The translations under genes and the position numbers were made by a program. From NCBI RefSeq assembly GCF_900108245.1, contig NZ_FNUY01000002.1:434001-498000 (forward strand): a stretch of DNA of 64,000 nucleotides. The letters are read 5' to 3'. Source of the DNA: Allobosea lathyri. GTDB lineage: Bacteria > Pseudomonadota > Alphaproteobacteria > Rhizobiales > Beijerinckiaceae. Positions 49,102 through 59,407 of the stretch are shown one piece after another. The notes below the pieces were generated by a model, which was not told the origin of the DNA, did no database searches, and was given only the letters and a program-made list of their open reading frames with translations. Position 1 is the stretch's first letter; each line of letters begins with the position of its first letter.

Positions 49102-51636
49102 ATGGTTTTGGGCGTGAGACGCATGGCACGCTTTGCTGCGGCGACCGCCCTCGCCTCTAGCCTCGCCTACATTCTGGTCGCGGCCGGAACCGCCTCGGCA
49201 CAGACTCCGCCTGCGAAGCAGGATCGGATGGTCGTGGACGCGCGCGAACTCGTCTATGACAACGACAAGAAAACCGTCGCGGCCGTCGGCGACGTCCAGA
49301 TTCTCTATCAGGGCCGCACGATCGAGGCCGACCGCGTCGTCTATGACCAGGCCGGCAAGCGCGTCGTCGCGACCGGAAACGCCCGCATCACCGAAGCGAA
49401 CGGCACCGTCATCACCGGCGACCGCTTCAACCTGACCGACGATTTCCGTGACGGCTTCATCGATTCGCTGCGCGTCGTGAATCCGGACAAGACCCGATTC
49501 TCGGCGCCGCGCGCCGAACGGACCGACGGCGAGACCTTCGTCTTCGAAAAGGGCATCTACACCGCCTGCGAGCCCTGCAAGGACAATCCCGAGAGGCCGC
49601 CGCTCTGGCAGGTCCGCTCAGCGCGGATCATCCACAAGAAGGCCGAGCAGACGATCTATTACGAGGACGCCCGGATCGAATTCCTGGGCGTTCCGATGGC
49701 CTATATCCCTTATATGTCGGGGCCGGATTCGACGGTTAAGCGCAAATCCGGCTTCCTGGCGCCGAAATTCCTGAACACCGGGCCGCTCGGCTATGGCGTC
49801 GGCCTGCCGTATTTCCTTAACCTGGCGCCGAATTACGATGTCACGGTCACGCCGACCTATCTGACGCGGCAGGGCCTGCTCGGGCAGGCGGAATGGCGTC
49901 ATCGCCTGGTCAACGGCTCATACTCCATCCGCGGTTCCGGAATCTTCCAGCAGGAACCCGAAGCTTTCCTGGCGAGCCCGCTGGGTCCGCGCGACAAGGA
50001 CTTCCGCGGCTCAATCGAGACGAACGGCCGATTCTTCATCAATCCGCGCTGGACCTTCGGGTGGAGCGCGGCGATGTCGACCGACCGGTGGTTCTACAAG
50101 AACTACCGTATCAGGAACGAGAGCATCAGCTCGACCACCTATCTCCAGGAATCGATCTCGACCGCCTATCTGAACGGACAGAGTTCGACCGCCTGGTTCG
50201 ACATGCGTGGTTATTATTTCCAGCCGCTGACCTCGTCGGACTGGCAGAAGCAGCAGCCGGTGGTCTTGCCGGTGCTCGACTACAACAAGCGCCTTCACAA
50301 GCCGTCCTTCCTCGGCGGCGAGTTGTCGTTCAACGTCAACATCACCAATCTGTCGCGTGACGCGGCGGCCTTCTCGGAACTGCCGAAGCAGCAGACCTAT
50401 CTGATCACGACGCCGAGCTATTCGCTGTATGATGGTTGCGCAGTCTATCAGAAGAGCACCTGCCTCGTGCGCGGCCTCGCCGGCAATGTCGCGCGGGCGA
50501 CGGCCGAGGTGTCCTGGCGGCGCAACTTCATCGACCCGTTGGGGCAGGTGTGGACGCCTTACGCCTCGCTGCGTGCCGACATCTTCTCGATCAATCCGAA
50601 CACGACGAAGTACTTCAACGCGAATGTCGCGACGATCGCGGACACGTCCGACGAGGTGTTCGGGCGGGCTATGCCGGCGATCGGCCTGATGTATCGCTAT
50701 CCCTTCGTCGCCAAGACGTCCTGGGGGACGCATATAATCGAGCCGGTGGCGCAGATCGTGGCGCGGCCCAACGAGACGAACAGCCTGCGTATCGCGAATG
50801 AGGATGCCCAAAGCCTCGTCTTCGACGCGAACAACCTGTTCGAATGGAGCAGCAAGTTCTCCGGCTATGATCGCGTCGAAGGTGGCTCGCGGGCCAATGT
50901 CGGCGCGCTCTATACCGGCCGGTTCGGCAAGGACGCTTTTGCAAACCTGCTGCTCGGCCAGTCCTACCAGCTCGGCGGCCGCAACTCCTTCTCCGCCGGA
51001 GACCTCGTCAATACCGGCCTCAATTCCGGTCTCGATACGGATACGTCCGACATTGTCGCGCGCGCCCAGATCTCGCCCGCCAAGGGCTTCTTCCTGACCG
51101 GCGCCACGCGCCTCAACCAGACGACATACGAGATGCAGCGCATCGACGCCGCAGCCACCTATTCCAACAGCGTGATATCGACGTCAGTCGGCTACGGACG
51201 TTATGAGCCGCAGCCGGAGCTTGGTATCGTCAGGCGCCGGGAAGGCCTGTCGCTGAACGGCTCCGTCCTGGTTGCGCAGAACTGGCGGCTACGCGCCGGC
51301 GTGTTGTTCGACCTGGACAAGTACAAGCTGGACCGCGAGAATTTCCGGACAGCCTATGCGTCCTTTCTGACGAACGGCGGAGTTGCCCCGGCCTACCCGA
51401 ATACGGGCCCGTTCCAGACCGCGTCCACATCGTTCGGAATCAATTATACGGACGAATGCACGGTCTTCGATGTCAGCTATTCGCAGAGCTACGCGGATCG
51501 GCAGTCCGGCGCGACCAAAGACTCGCGCACCGTGATGTTCCGTCTCGAACTGCGCACCCTGGGTGAGATCAGCTACTCGCAGAACCTCGACAGTTCGTCG
51601 GTGGGCGACGGCGTCAGCTCCTCTTCCACCCGTTGA
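49102..51636 (+). CDS. lptD: LPS assembly protein LptD
   Basis: 844 residues. A signal peptide (MVLGVRRMARFAAATALASS, cleavage near TASAQ) is followed by an OstA/LptA-like jellyroll (about residues 40-180) and a large outer-membrane barrel. Cys pairs are in YTACEPCKD and later DGCAVYQKSTC, which could form the disulfides needed for maturation. It inserts LPS into the outer leaflet with LptE. ATG at 49102 or 49123. Confidence 0.94.
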   Translation: MVLGVRRMARFAAATALASSLAYILVAAGTASAQTPPAKQDRMVVDARELVYDNDKKTVAAVGDVQILYQGRTIEADRVVYDQAGKRVVATGNARITEANGTVITGDRFNLTDDFRDGFIDSLRVVNPDKTRFSAPRAERTDGETFVFEKGIYTACEPCKDNPERPPLWQVRSARIIHKKAEQTIYYEDARIEFLGVPMAYIPYMSGPDSTVKRKSGFLAPKFLNTGPLGYGVGLPYFLNLAPNYDVTVTPTYLTRQGLLGQAEWRHRLVNGSYSIRGSGIFQQEPEAFLASPLGPRDKDFRGSIETNGRFFINPRWTFGWSAAMSTDRWFYKNYRIRNESISSTTYLQESISTAYLNGQSSTAWFDMRGYYFQPLTSSDWQKQQPVVLPVLDYNKRLHKPSFLGGELSFNVNITNLSRDAAAFSELPKQQTYLITTPSYSLYDGCAVYQKSTCLVRGLAGNVARATAEVSWRRNFIDPLGQVWTPYASLRADIFSINPNTTKYFNANVATIADTSDEVFGRAMPAIGLMYRYPFVAKTSWGTHIIEPVAQIVARPNETNSLRIANEDAQSLVFDANNLFEWSSKFSGYDRVEGGSRANVGALYTGRFGKDAFANLLLGQSYQLGGRNSFSAGDLVNTGLNSGLDTDTSDIVARAQISPAKGFFLTGATRLNQTTYEMQRIDAAATYSNSVISTSVGYGRYEPQPELGIVRRREGLSLNGSVLVAQNWRLRAGVLFDLDKYKLDRENFRTAYASFLTNGGVAPAYPNTGPFQTASTSFGINYTDECTVFDVSYSQSYADRQSGATKDSRTVMFRLELRTLGEISYSQNLDSSSVGDGVSSSSTR

Positions 51637-51671
51637 GCCGGGCTGACGCTGCTGCGATCTCAGGAGCGGCC

Positions 51672-51719
51672 ATGATTCGCGGAGCCTTGCGAGATTCGCG
51701 GAGACCGATGTGTCGATAG
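51672..51719 (+). CDS. Short upstream ORF overlapping the pdxA start
   Basis: ATG at 51672, AGGAG six bases upstream, 15 codons ([15 protein letters not shown]), TAG at 51717. It overlaps the pdxA GTG (51710) in another frame. Could couple pdxA translation to upstream ribosomes, or be chance. Within it GATTCGCGGAG is repeated (51674-51684, 51693-51703). Confidence 0.3.
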   Translation: MIRGALRDSRRPMCR

Positions 51720-52729
51720 CGCCGCTGGCTCTGACGCAGGGCGATCCCGCCGGTGTCGGGCCCGAACTGACATTGGTCGCATGGCAGCGCCGGGAGGCAT
51801 TGTCGCTTCCCGCCTTCGCCTGCATCGCCGATATCGATCATCTGGCGCGGCTGGCTCGGCGGCTGGGTCTCGACGTGCCCTTGCAGGCTTGTGACTGGAA
51901 TCAGGTCGCGGAGCTCTTCCCCACCTCCCTGCCGGTGATCCCCTTGGGACACATCGCAGCAGTCGAGGCGGGGAGACCGGACAGTGCGAGTGCGGACGGC
52001 ACGATCGCCTCGATCGCGCGGGCTGTGACGGCCGTCCGCGAGGGCAAGGCGAGCGCCCTCGTCACGAACCCGATCTCGAAGGTGGTGCTGTACAAGGCCG
52101 GCTTCTCTCACCCGGGCCACACGGAATATCTCGCCCATCTCGCTGGCGATGATGGCAAACCGCCCCATCCGGTCATGATGCTGTGGTGCGAGGATCTCGC
52201 GGTCGTGCCGGTCACCATCCACGTGCCGTTGCGCGCGGTGCCGGCGCTGCTGACGACGGAGCTGATCGTCGAGACCGGGCGGATCGTTGCCGCAGCACTC
52301 AAGCATCAGTTCGGAATCGACGCGCCGCGTCTAGCTCTCAGCGGCCTGAACCCGCATGCCGGGGAGAACGGCGCCATGGGCGATGAGGATCAGGCGGTGA
52401 TCGCGCCTGCGGTGAGCCAGCTGCGCGCACTCGGCATCGATGCGAGTGGCCCCTATCCGGCGGACACGATGTTTCATGCGCGCGCACGCGCCGGTTATGA
52501 TGCTGCGCTTGCGATGTATCACGATCAGGCGCTGATCCCGATCAAGACGATCGCCTTCGACGAAGGCGTCAATGTCACGCTCGGCCTGCCCTTCATCCGC
52601 ACATCCCCCGATCACGGCACCGCCTTCGACATCGCAGGCAAGGGCATTGCACGGCCAGACAGCCTGTGCGCCGCCCTGCGGCTTGCCGCACGCATGGTTG
52701 CCGCCCAGCAGACGAACCCAGCCTCATGA
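51710..52729 (+). CDS. pdxA: 4-hydroxythreonine-4-phosphate dehydrogenase
   Basis: 339 residues. NAD-dependent step in pyridoxal phosphate synthesis. [10 protein letters not shown] (residues 10-19), [27 protein letters not shown] and [11 protein letters not shown] are hallmark motifs with the metal-binding histidines. Starts with GTG and GGAG six bases upstream. It directly follows lptD; the surA gene usually found here is missing. ATGA overlap with rsmA. Confidence 0.94.
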   Translation: MSIAPLALTQGDPAGVGPELTLVAWQRREALSLPAFACIADIDHLARLARRLGLDVPLQACDWNQVAELFPTSLPVIPLGHIAAVEAGRPDSASADGTIASIARAVTAVREGKASALVTNPISKVVLYKAGFSHPGHTEYLAHLAGDDGKPPHPVMMLWCEDLAVVPVTIHVPLRAVPALLTTELIVETGRIVAAALKHQFGIDAPRLALSGLNPHAGENGAMGDEDQAVIAPAVSQLRALGIDASGPYPADTMFHARARAGYDAALAMYHDQALIPIKTIAFDEGVNVTLGLPFIRTSPDHGTAFDIAGKGIARPDSLCAALRLAARMVAAQQTNPAS

Positions 52730-53574
52730 GCCAGATCGATAGCCTGCCGCCCTTGCGCGAGGTCGTCGAGCGCCATGGCTTGATGGCCCAGAAGGCGCTC
52801 GGCCAGAACTTCCTGTTCGACCTCAATCTCACGGGCCGCATTGCGCGTTCTGCCGGCCCGCTCGAAGGCGGGACGGTCGTCGAGATCGGCCCCGGCCCCG
52901 GTGGGCTGACGCGCGCGCTGCTCGCCAATGGGGCAGCCCGTGTCATCGCAATCGAACGCGACCGGCGTTGCCTGCCTGCCCTAGCCGAGATCGCGGCGCA
53001 TTATCCGGGACGGCTCGAAGTGATCGACGGCGACGCTCTGGCGGTCGACCTTTCGCCGTATCTGGCAGGCGGCCGCGCGCGGATCGTCGCCAACCTGCCC
53101 TATAATATCGGAACGCCGCTGCTCGTCGGCTGGCTCAGCCTCGAGCCCTGGCCGGCCTGGTGGACGTCATTGACCCTGATGTTCCAGCGCGAGGTGGCCG
53201 AGCGGATCGTCGCGACGCCCGAGCAGCGGGCCGATTACGGACGGCTGGCGGTGCTCGCCGGCTGGCGCTGCGAGGCCAAAATCCTGTTCGACGTGCCGCG
53301 CACCGCCTTCGTGCCGCAGCCGAAGATCACGTCGTCCATCGTGCATCTGGTGCCGCGCGAAGAGCCCGAGCCTTGCCAGCAGCGGCTGCTGGAGCGCGTT
53401 ACGCTCGCAGCCTTCGGCCAGCGCCGCAAGATGCTGCGCCAGAGCCTCAAGGCTGTGCTGGCCGACCCGATGCCCCTCATCGAGGAAGCGGGAGTATCTC
53501 CGACAGCGCGCGCCGAGGAGGTGCCGGTCTCCGGCTTCGTGCGCCTTGCCAACGCGCTGGCTGCCCGTCTCTGA
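52726..53574 (+). CDS. rsmA: 16S rRNA dimethyladenosine transferase
   Basis: 282-residue KsgA-type methyltransferase that dimethylates two adjacent adenines near the 16S 3' end. [22 protein letters not shown] (SAM-binding) and [11 protein letters not shown] (catalytic) are seen. The ATG at 52726 overlaps the pdxA stop. Its end faces gmk over 18 bases. Confidence 0.96.
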   Translation: MSQIDSLPPLREVVERHGLMAQKALGQNFLFDLNLTGRIARSAGPLEGGTVVEIGPGPGGLTRALLANGAARVIAIERDRRCLPALAEIAAHYPGRLEVIDGDALAVDLSPYLAGGRARIVANLPYNIGTPLLVGWLSLEPWPAWWTSLTLMFQREVAERIVATPEQRADYGRLAVLAGWRCEAKILFDVPRTAFVPQPKITSSIVHLVPREEPEPCQQRLLERVTLAAFGQRRKMLRQSLKAVLADPMPLIEEAGVSPTARAEEVPVSGFVRLANALAARL

Positions 53575-53592
53575 CGAGCCGCGCGGTCCCGC

Positions 53593-54246
53593 TCAGGGCA
53601 AGGTTTCGTTCAGCAGGCGCTCGACGAAATCGCCCAATCCGACCGCACGGCTGCGCTTCAGCCGCTCCGCCGCGAGGATCGACCGCACGGCCTCATAAGC
53701 GCGTTCGAGATCGTCGTTGACGATGACATAGTCGTAGACTTCCCAGCGCGCGATCTCGTCACGGGCATTGGCGAGCCGCTTGGCGATAATGTCGGGCGCA
53801 TCCTCGGCGCGCCGGACCAATCGGGAGCGCAGCTCGGCCATCGACGGCGGCAGGATAAAGATCGTCACGACATCCTCGCGCGCCCGCTCGAGAATCTGCT
53901 GCGTGCCCTGCCAGTCGATGTCGAACAGCACATCGCGGCCGGCCTTCAGCGAGGCCTCGACGGGCTTGCGCGGCGTGCCGTAGCCATTGCCGTGCACCTC
54001 AGCCCATTCGAGCAGTTCGTCGCGCTCGCGTAGTTCGTCGAAGCTGGCGCGATCGATAAAGTGATAATGAACGCCCTCGATCTCGGAGGGGCGCTTCGGG
54101 CGCGTCGTCACGGAAATCGACAGGTCGAGATTGGTCTCGGCTGCCGATTTGGACAGGGTGCGCGTCAGGGTGGATTTGCCCGCGCCGGAGGGCGAGGACA
54201 TGATCATGATCAGGCCGCGTCGGGCCGGGCGCATAGATTCGGCCAT
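53593..54246 (-). CDS. gmk: Guanylate kinase
   Basis: 217 residues. Phosphorylates GMP. Walker A SSPSGAGKST (about residues 17-26), SVTTRPKRPSEIEGVHYHF in outline, and FILPPS are family motifs. It is the last gene of the fabD-to-gmk minus-strand run; its start lies 6 bases after yicC. Confidence 0.95.
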   Translation of the reverse strand: MAESMRPARRGLIMIMSSPSGAGKSTLTRTLSKSAAETNLDLSISVTTRPKRPSEIEGVHYHFIDRASFDELRERDELLEWAEVHGNGYGTPRKPVEASLKAGRDVLFDIDWQGTQQILERAREDVVTIFILPPSMAELRSRLVRRAEDAPDIIAKRLANARDEIARWEVYDYVIVNDDLERAYEAVRSILAAERLKRSRAVGLGDFVERLLNETLP

Positions 54247-54252
54247 CAGCCC

Positions 54253-55134
54253 TCACTCCACATTCTGGACTTGTTCGCGCATCTGATCGACCACCGTGCG
54301 CAGATCGAGGCCGATGCGCGACAGGCCAGCATCGCCCGCCTTGGCGCAGAGCGTCGAAGCCTCGCGGCCGAATTCCTGCGACAGGAAGTCGAGCTTGCGA
54401 CCGATCGGCCCGCCCTGTCCGAGCAGGACGCGCAGGGCAGCGACATGGGCGTGCAAGCGGTCGATCTCCTCGCGGATATCCGCCCGGACGGCCAGCAGCG
54501 CCGCCTCCTGATGCAATCGCTGGGGATCCAGAGTCTGGCTCGCTTCCAGCAGGGTCTTGACCTGTGCCGCGATCCGTTCGCGGATCGCATCGACACCGCG
54601 CGCCGGATGCAGCTCGGCCTCGCTCGTCAGCCTGGTGATGCTCTCCAGCTGACCGGTGACGAGAGCCTCGAGTGCTCGCCCCTCGCTGGCCCTCGCCTCC
54701 TTCAAGGCAAGCACCACAGCCTCCAGCCCAGCCAGAACCGGCGCCTCGATGGCAGCCAGCGTATCATCGCTCTCATCTGCGAGTTCTACGACCCCTCGGA
54801 TACCGAGCAGCCCGTCATAGGACGGTGGCCGAATGGAATCCGAGGCGGGCAGGCGCGCCACGGCTTCGAGCAAAGCCGCCAGCGCCGCCTCGTTGATGCG
54901 CGGCCGCGGCGGCCTTGCATCGCTGCTGATGGAGAGATTGACGTGCAACGTCCCGCGGGCGAACGCGCCGGTCAGACGCTTGCGCGCCGCTTCGGCCAGG
55001 ATCTCGAAACCGGGGGGAACGCGGACGCGCACATCGAGGCCACGGCCGTTGACGCTGCGGATTTCCCAGGCCCAGGCATGGATGCCGGCAGTGCCCGCCA
55101 CACGGGCAAAACCCGTCATGCTTTCAATGGCCAT
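54253..55134 (-). CDS. yicC: YicC family endoribonuclease
   Basis: 293 residues. Start MAIESMTGFARV, the WEIRSVNGRGLDVRVRVP stretch and the C-terminal KLDFLSQEFGREASTLCAKAGDAGLS stretch (in outline) define the YicC family. E. coli YicC is reported as an RNase that affects sRNA levels. Tight 6-base spacing to gmk indicates one transcript. Confidence 0.92.
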   Translation of the reverse strand: MAIESMTGFARVAGTAGIHAWAWEIRSVNGRGLDVRVRVPPGFEILAEAARKRLTGAFARGTLHVNLSISSDARPPRPRINEAALAALLEAVARLPASDSIRPPSYDGLLGIRGVVELADESDDTLAAIEAPVLAGLEAVVLALKEARASEGRALEALVTGQLESITRLTSEAELHPARGVDAIRERIAAQVKTLLEASQTLDPQRLHQEAALLAVRADIREEIDRLHAHVAALRVLLGQGGPIGRKLDFLSQEFGREASTLCAKAGDAGLSRIGLDLRTVVDQMREQVQNVE

Positions 55135-55235
55135 AAATCTATCGCTCCGCCGTTTTAGTGCGGCGGGACCGTAGTGGCCGGCTCGGCCGGCGGCAAGCGC
55201 GCGGCCAAGGAAGATGGGGATGGAGCCCCGGCCGA

Positions 55236-56621
55236 TCAGGGCTTCAGCGCCGGCACCTGCTTGGGAGAGTTGAGGTCGAAACTCCGGTTCAGCAACGGGT
55301 CCCTCGCGGTCCCCTCCGACGCGTCGAAGGCGCGCGCGCGGGAGCCAGCAACGCCGGCCTGAATATTGCCGCCGGTCTGCGACGCGCCTGCGCGGCGGTT
55401 GCCGGGGACAGGATAGGTCTCGACATCTCCGGTGTCGGCATTGGTCGGCTGCGCTCCGGGAGCCTCGGTGCGGGTATCGGGAGCCGGTGGCGGCTCGACC
55501 TTGTCGACGGAAGTCTCCGACGGAGGCTTGCCCGGCTCGCGGCGAACCGCCTCGATCTGGCGCCAGCGCCCGACATTGCGGTTGTGCTGGTCGAGCGTCT
55601 CGGCAAACGCGTGCCCTCCGCTGCCATCGGCGACGAAGTAGAGATCCTTGGTGCGCGAATGGTTGACCACGGCTTCCATCGCCGCACGGCCTGGATTGGC
55701 GATCGGTCCGGGCGGCAAGCCGTCGATGACATAGGTATTGTAGGGCGTCGGCTGCGTGATCTCGTTGCGCATGATCGAGCGACCCAGCGTGCCCTTGCCG
55801 CCGACGATGCCGTAAACGATCGTCGGGTCGGACTGGAGCTTCATCTTGCGGTTGAGGCGGTTGATGAAGACGCCAGCGACACGCGGCCGCTCGTCGGCGC
55901 GCCCGGTCTCCTTCTCGACGATCGAAGCGAGAATGACGAGTTCCTGCGGCGTCTTGATCGGCAGGTCGGCCGGGCGGCGCGTCCAGACATCGTTGAGGAT
56001 GCGGCGCTGATCGCGCGTCATGCGGTCGACCATGGCCTGGCGGGTCGAGCCGCGCTGGAACTTGTAGGTGTCGGGCAGGATCGAGCCTTCGCGCGGCACC
56101 TGGATGACGTCACCGCTCAAGAGATCGTTCTCGCGCAGGCGAGCAATGATCTGCTCGCTGGTCAGGCCTTCAGGCACGGTGATCGAATGCTCGACAGCCT
56201 TGCCCTCGCCGATGATGTCGAGAATCTCCTGCTGGCTGACGCGCGCCTTGAACAGATATTCGCCCGCCTTGAGCTTGGTCCAGCTGCCACTGATCAGCGC
56301 CGAGACGCGGAAAGCCCAGGGATGTTCGATCAGCCCCTCGCGCTGCAGCAGGTCGGAGATCTCCGTCAGACCGCTCTCCTTCGGGATGATCAGGACCCGG
56401 TCGGCGCTGAGAGGCCCCGGCGCCTTGCTCTGGCTGCTGACCATCGCGATGCCTGCTCCCGCAAGGCCCGCAACGACCAGCGCGGCCGTGAAGAGGCCGC
56501 TGAGCATGGCGATGAAGGGGCTGCGGCGACGGCGACGCGCCTTCGGCGGCGGCGCGGGTGGCGCAACCGGCTTGAGAGCCTCGCTGGGGCTTTTGGGGGC
56601 AACGCGTGGCGGTTGATTCAC
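55236..56621 (-). CDS. mltG: Endolytic murein transglycosylase MltG
   Basis: 461 residues. Cytoplasmic Pro/Arg-rich tail (PPAPPPKARRRRR), one membrane helix (about residues 38-62), then the YceG/MltG domain. Catalytic Glu is in LASIVEKETGRADER; VFINRLNRKMKLQSDPTIVYG (in outline) and YNTYVIDGLPPGPI follow. A disordered C-terminal tail of about 100 residues is rich in Pro, Ala and Arg. GTG start. It cuts nascent glycan strands and limits their length. Confidence 0.93.
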   Translation of the reverse strand: MNQPPRVAPKSPSEALKPVAPPAPPPKARRRRRSPFIAMLSGLFTAALVVAGLAGAGIAMVSSQSKAPGPLSADRVLIIPKESGLTEISDLLQREGLIEHPWAFRVSALISGSWTKLKAGEYLFKARVSQQEILDIIGEGKAVEHSITVPEGLTSEQIIARLRENDLLSGDVIQVPREGSILPDTYKFQRGSTRQAMVDRMTRDQRRILNDVWTRRPADLPIKTPQELVILASIVEKETGRADERPRVAGVFINRLNRKMKLQSDPTIVYGIVGGKGTLGRSIMRNEITQPTPYNTYVIDGLPPGPIANPGRAAMEAVVNHSRTKDLYFVADGSGGHAFAETLDQHNRNVGRWRQIEAVRREPGKPPSETSVDKVEPPPAPDTRTEAPGAQPTNADTGDVETYPVPGNRRAGASQTGGNIQAGVAGSRARAFDASEGTARDPLLNRSFDLNSPKQVPALKP

Positions 56622-56817
56622 GGATATAGCGCTCGCACTAGGGGCATGGTCACGACACGCAACGATTCAGCCACGTGACAGGCAGCGAACCGGAAGCAAC
56701 GGGGCATCGCCAACCCGATAGAACCGGATTCACGGCGCCTGTGAAAGCAAATTCGCGTCCTCGAACGCGCTGCGCACTCTAGCCAAAATTATGGCGAAAG
56801 CGCGCTGCCCGCCCGGT

Positions 56818-58089
56818 TCACGCGCCGTTGGCGTAGCGCCTCATCACCAAAGAGGCGTTCGTGCCACCAAATCCGAAGGAATTCGACAAAACGAGGTCGA
56901 TTTCACGCTTGCGCGCAACATGCGGCACAAGATCGAGATCCGTCTCGACCGAAGGATTGTCGAGGTTGATCGTCGGCGGAGCGACCTGATCGCGAATCGC
57001 GAGAATCGCGAAGATCGCTTCGATCGCACCTGCTGCTCCCAGCAAATGGCCGGTCGCCGACTTGGTCGAGGACATGGCCGGCTTCCGGGGAGCATTGGCC
57101 AGCAGGCGCTCGACGGCGCGAAGCTCGATCTCATCGCCAAGCTGCGTCGAGGTGCCATGTGCGTTGATATAGTCGAGATCACCCGCCGTGACGCCCGCGC
57201 GGTTCAACGCCGCCGACATGCAGCGATAGGCGCCATCGCCATCTTCTGCCGGCGAAGTGATGTGATAGGCGTCGCCCGACATGCCGTAGCCGACGACCTC
57301 GGCATAGATGCGTGCGCCGCGCGCCAGGGCATGGTCGAGCTCTTCGAGCACGACAACACCGGCGCCCTCGCCCATCACGAAGCCGTCGCGATCCTTGTCA
57401 TAGGGACGCGAGGCCTTTTCGGGCGTGTCGTTGAAATTGGTCGAGAGAGCGCGGCAGGCGCAGAAGCCGGCAATGCCGAGCCGGTTGATCGCCGATTCGG
57501 CGCCGCCGGCGACCATGACCTCGGCATCGCCGAGCGCGATCATGCGCGAGGCATCGCCGATCGCATGCGCACCAGTCGAACAGGCGGTGACGACGGCGTG
57601 ATTCGGCCCCTTGAGGCCGTGCTCGATCGACACATAGCCAGCTGCCAGATTGCTCAGGCGCCCCGGGATGAAGAAGGGGGAGAGACGGCGCGGGCCGCGC
57701 TCCTTCAACAGGATCGAGGCTTCGTAAATTCCGCCCAATCCGCCAATGCCGGAACCGATCGCGACACCGGTCGCGACCTGATCCTCCTGGGATTCGGGCT
57801 TCCAGTTCGCGTCGGTGAGCGCCTGCTTGGCGGCTGCCATCGCGAAAACGATGAAATCATCGACCTTGCGCTGCTCCTTGGGCTCCATCCAGTCATCTGG
57901 ATTGAAGGTCCCGTCGGAGCCGTCGCCACGCGGAATGCTGCACGCAATCCGCGCCGGCAGGTCGCTGGCATCGAAGCTGGTGATGGGGCCGGCGCCACTG
58001 GCGCCGGCAAGAATACGAGACCAGGTCAGCTCGACGCCACAAGCAAGTGGGGTCACCATGCCGAGCCCGGTCACGACGACACGTCGCAT
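56818..58089 (-). CDS. fabF: Beta-ketoacyl-ACP synthase II
   Basis: 423 residues. Elongating ketosynthase of type II fatty-acid synthesis. Catalytic Cys170 (VTACSTGA), His311 (NAHGTST) and His348 (SATGHLLGA). ATG at 58089 (MRRVVVTGLG) is chosen; 58110 is an in-frame alternative. The 196-base gap to mltG holds no evident gene or terminator. Confidence 0.95.
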   Translation of the reverse strand: MRRVVVTGLGMVTPLACGVELTWSRILAGASGAGPITSFDASDLPARIACSIPRGDGSDGTFNPDDWMEPKEQRKVDDFIVFAMAAAKQALTDANWKPESQEDQVATGVAIGSGIGGLGGIYEASILLKERGPRRLSPFFIPGRLSNLAAGYVSIEHGLKGPNHAVVTACSTGAHAIGDASRMIALGDAEVMVAGGAESAINRLGIAGFCACRALSTNFNDTPEKASRPYDKDRDGFVMGEGAGVVVLEELDHALARGARIYAEVVGYGMSGDAYHITSPAEDGDGAYRCMSAALNRAGVTAGDLDYINAHGTSTQLGDEIELRAVERLLANAPRKPAMSSTKSATGHLLGAAGAIEAIFAILAIRDQVAPPTINLDNPSVETDLDLVPHVARKREIDLVLSNSFGFGGTNASLVMRRYANGA

Positions 58090-58146
58090 CGGATAACTGC
58101 GTGAAACCATGGCGCTTTCGGCGGCGAGCGACCCCAAAGGGGCCGG

Positions 58147-58380
58147 TCAGGCGCTCTTCGACAGGAACTTGACGGCGTCGCCGACGGTCACGATCGTCTC
58201 GGCAGCGTCATCGGGGATTTCGACGCCGAACTCTTCCTCGAACGCCATCACGAGCTCGACCGTGTCGAGGCTGTCCGCACCCAAATCCTCGATGAAATTG
58301 GCGCCATCGACAACCTTCTCAGGCTCGACGCCGAGATGCTCGACCACGATCTTCTTCACGCGCTCGGCGACATCGCTCAT
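58147..58380 (-). CDS. acpP: Acyl carrier protein
   Basis: 77 residues, acidic, with the phosphopantetheine site Ser37 in [12 protein letters not shown] at 58380 ([10 protein letters not shown]). The 257 bases up to fabG contain no other gene but probably the strong separate promoter usual for acpP; I could not place it firmly. Confidence 0.97.
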   Translation of the reverse strand: MSDVAERVKKIVVEHLGVEPEKVVDGANFIEDLGADSLDTVELVMAFEEEFGVEIPDDAAETIVTVGDAVKFLSKSA

Positions 58381-58637
58381 GGGTCTATTCCTTAAAAATT
58401 GAAAACACATCGCTGGATCGCGAGGCGTATATGGACCTTCACTCCTGCATCCCGCTTCACCGTTTCGGTGTCAGCGAGCCGGAACTCTTGAAGCCTGCAC
58501 AAACGCAACAACCGGGTTCCCGTCAAGTCCCCCAGCTCCGGCACCGCAGTGCGACGGCGCTAGTTATCACACAGGATCGGGGCTGGCGAGAGCATCGCGG
58601 CGCCGTCGAAACCTGTTTAGAATCTTTCACAAATGGT

Positions 58638-59375
58638 TCAAATCATTGTCATTCCGCCGTTCACGTGAAGGGTCTGCCCCGTCACGTAAGCGGCTTCGCC
58701 GCTGGCGAGATAGGCGACTGCAGCGGCGACATCAACCCCCGCGCCAAGCCGTCCCATCGGAACGTCCGAGAGAATGCCTTCGCGCTGCTTGTCGTTCAGA
58801 GCCTGTGTCATCGGCGACTCGATGAAGCCCGGCGAGACGACATTGACGGTGATGTTGCGGCTGGCGACCTCGGCGGCGAGCGCCTTCGACATGCCGATCA
58901 GGCCGGCTTTTGATGCCGCATAATTCCCCTGGCCGGGATTGCCGCTCGTGCCCACGACGGAGCCGATAGAGATGATTCGGCCATAGCGCCGGCGCATCAT
59001 GCTCTTCACCGCCGCGCGCGACAGCCTGAACGCAGCGGTCAGATTGATGGCGATGACGCTGTCCCAATCCTCGTCCTTCAGACGAAGGAAAAGGTTGTCG
59101 CGGGTGACGCCGGCATTGTTGACGAGGATATCGAGCCCGCCGAGCTTCTCTTCGGCAGCGGGAACGAGCGCCTCGACCGACTCCTTGTCGGCGAGATTGC
59201 AAGGGGTGATCACCACCCGCTCGCCGAGTTCGGCCGCGAGAGCCTCCAGCGACTCGATACGGGTGCCCGACAGCGCGACGCTGGCGCCCTGGGCATGGAG
59301 GGTGCGCGCGATCGCGCCGCCCAGGCCGCCGGTCGCGCCGGTGACCAGGGCTTTCTTGCCCGTCAGATCAAACAT
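58638..59375 (-). CDS. fabG: 3-oxoacyl-ACP reductase
   Basis: 245-residue short-chain dehydrogenase. TGATGGLGG cofactor loop (residues 12-20), NNAG, and the catalytic triad Ser139, Tyr152, Lys156 (YAASK). It ends VTGQTLHVNGGMTMI. ATG at 59375 is chosen over the longer frame to 59411, which overlaps fabD. In the fabD-fabG-acpP-fabF cluster. Confidence 0.96.
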   Translation of the reverse strand: MFDLTGKKALVTGATGGLGGAIARTLHAQGASVALSGTRIESLEALAAELGERVVITPCNLADKESVEALVPAAEEKLGGLDILVNNAGVTRDNLFLRLKDEDWDSVIAINLTAAFRLSRAAVKSMMRRRYGRIISIGSVVGTSGNPGQGNYAASKAGLIGMSKALAAEVASRNITVNVVSPGFIESPMTQALNDKQREGILSDVPMGRLGAGVDVAAAVAYLASGEAAYVTGQTLHVNGGMTMI

Positions 59376-59407
59376 CGTCTCTCCCTTTGGTTCGGCGTTC
59401 TGCCGTT

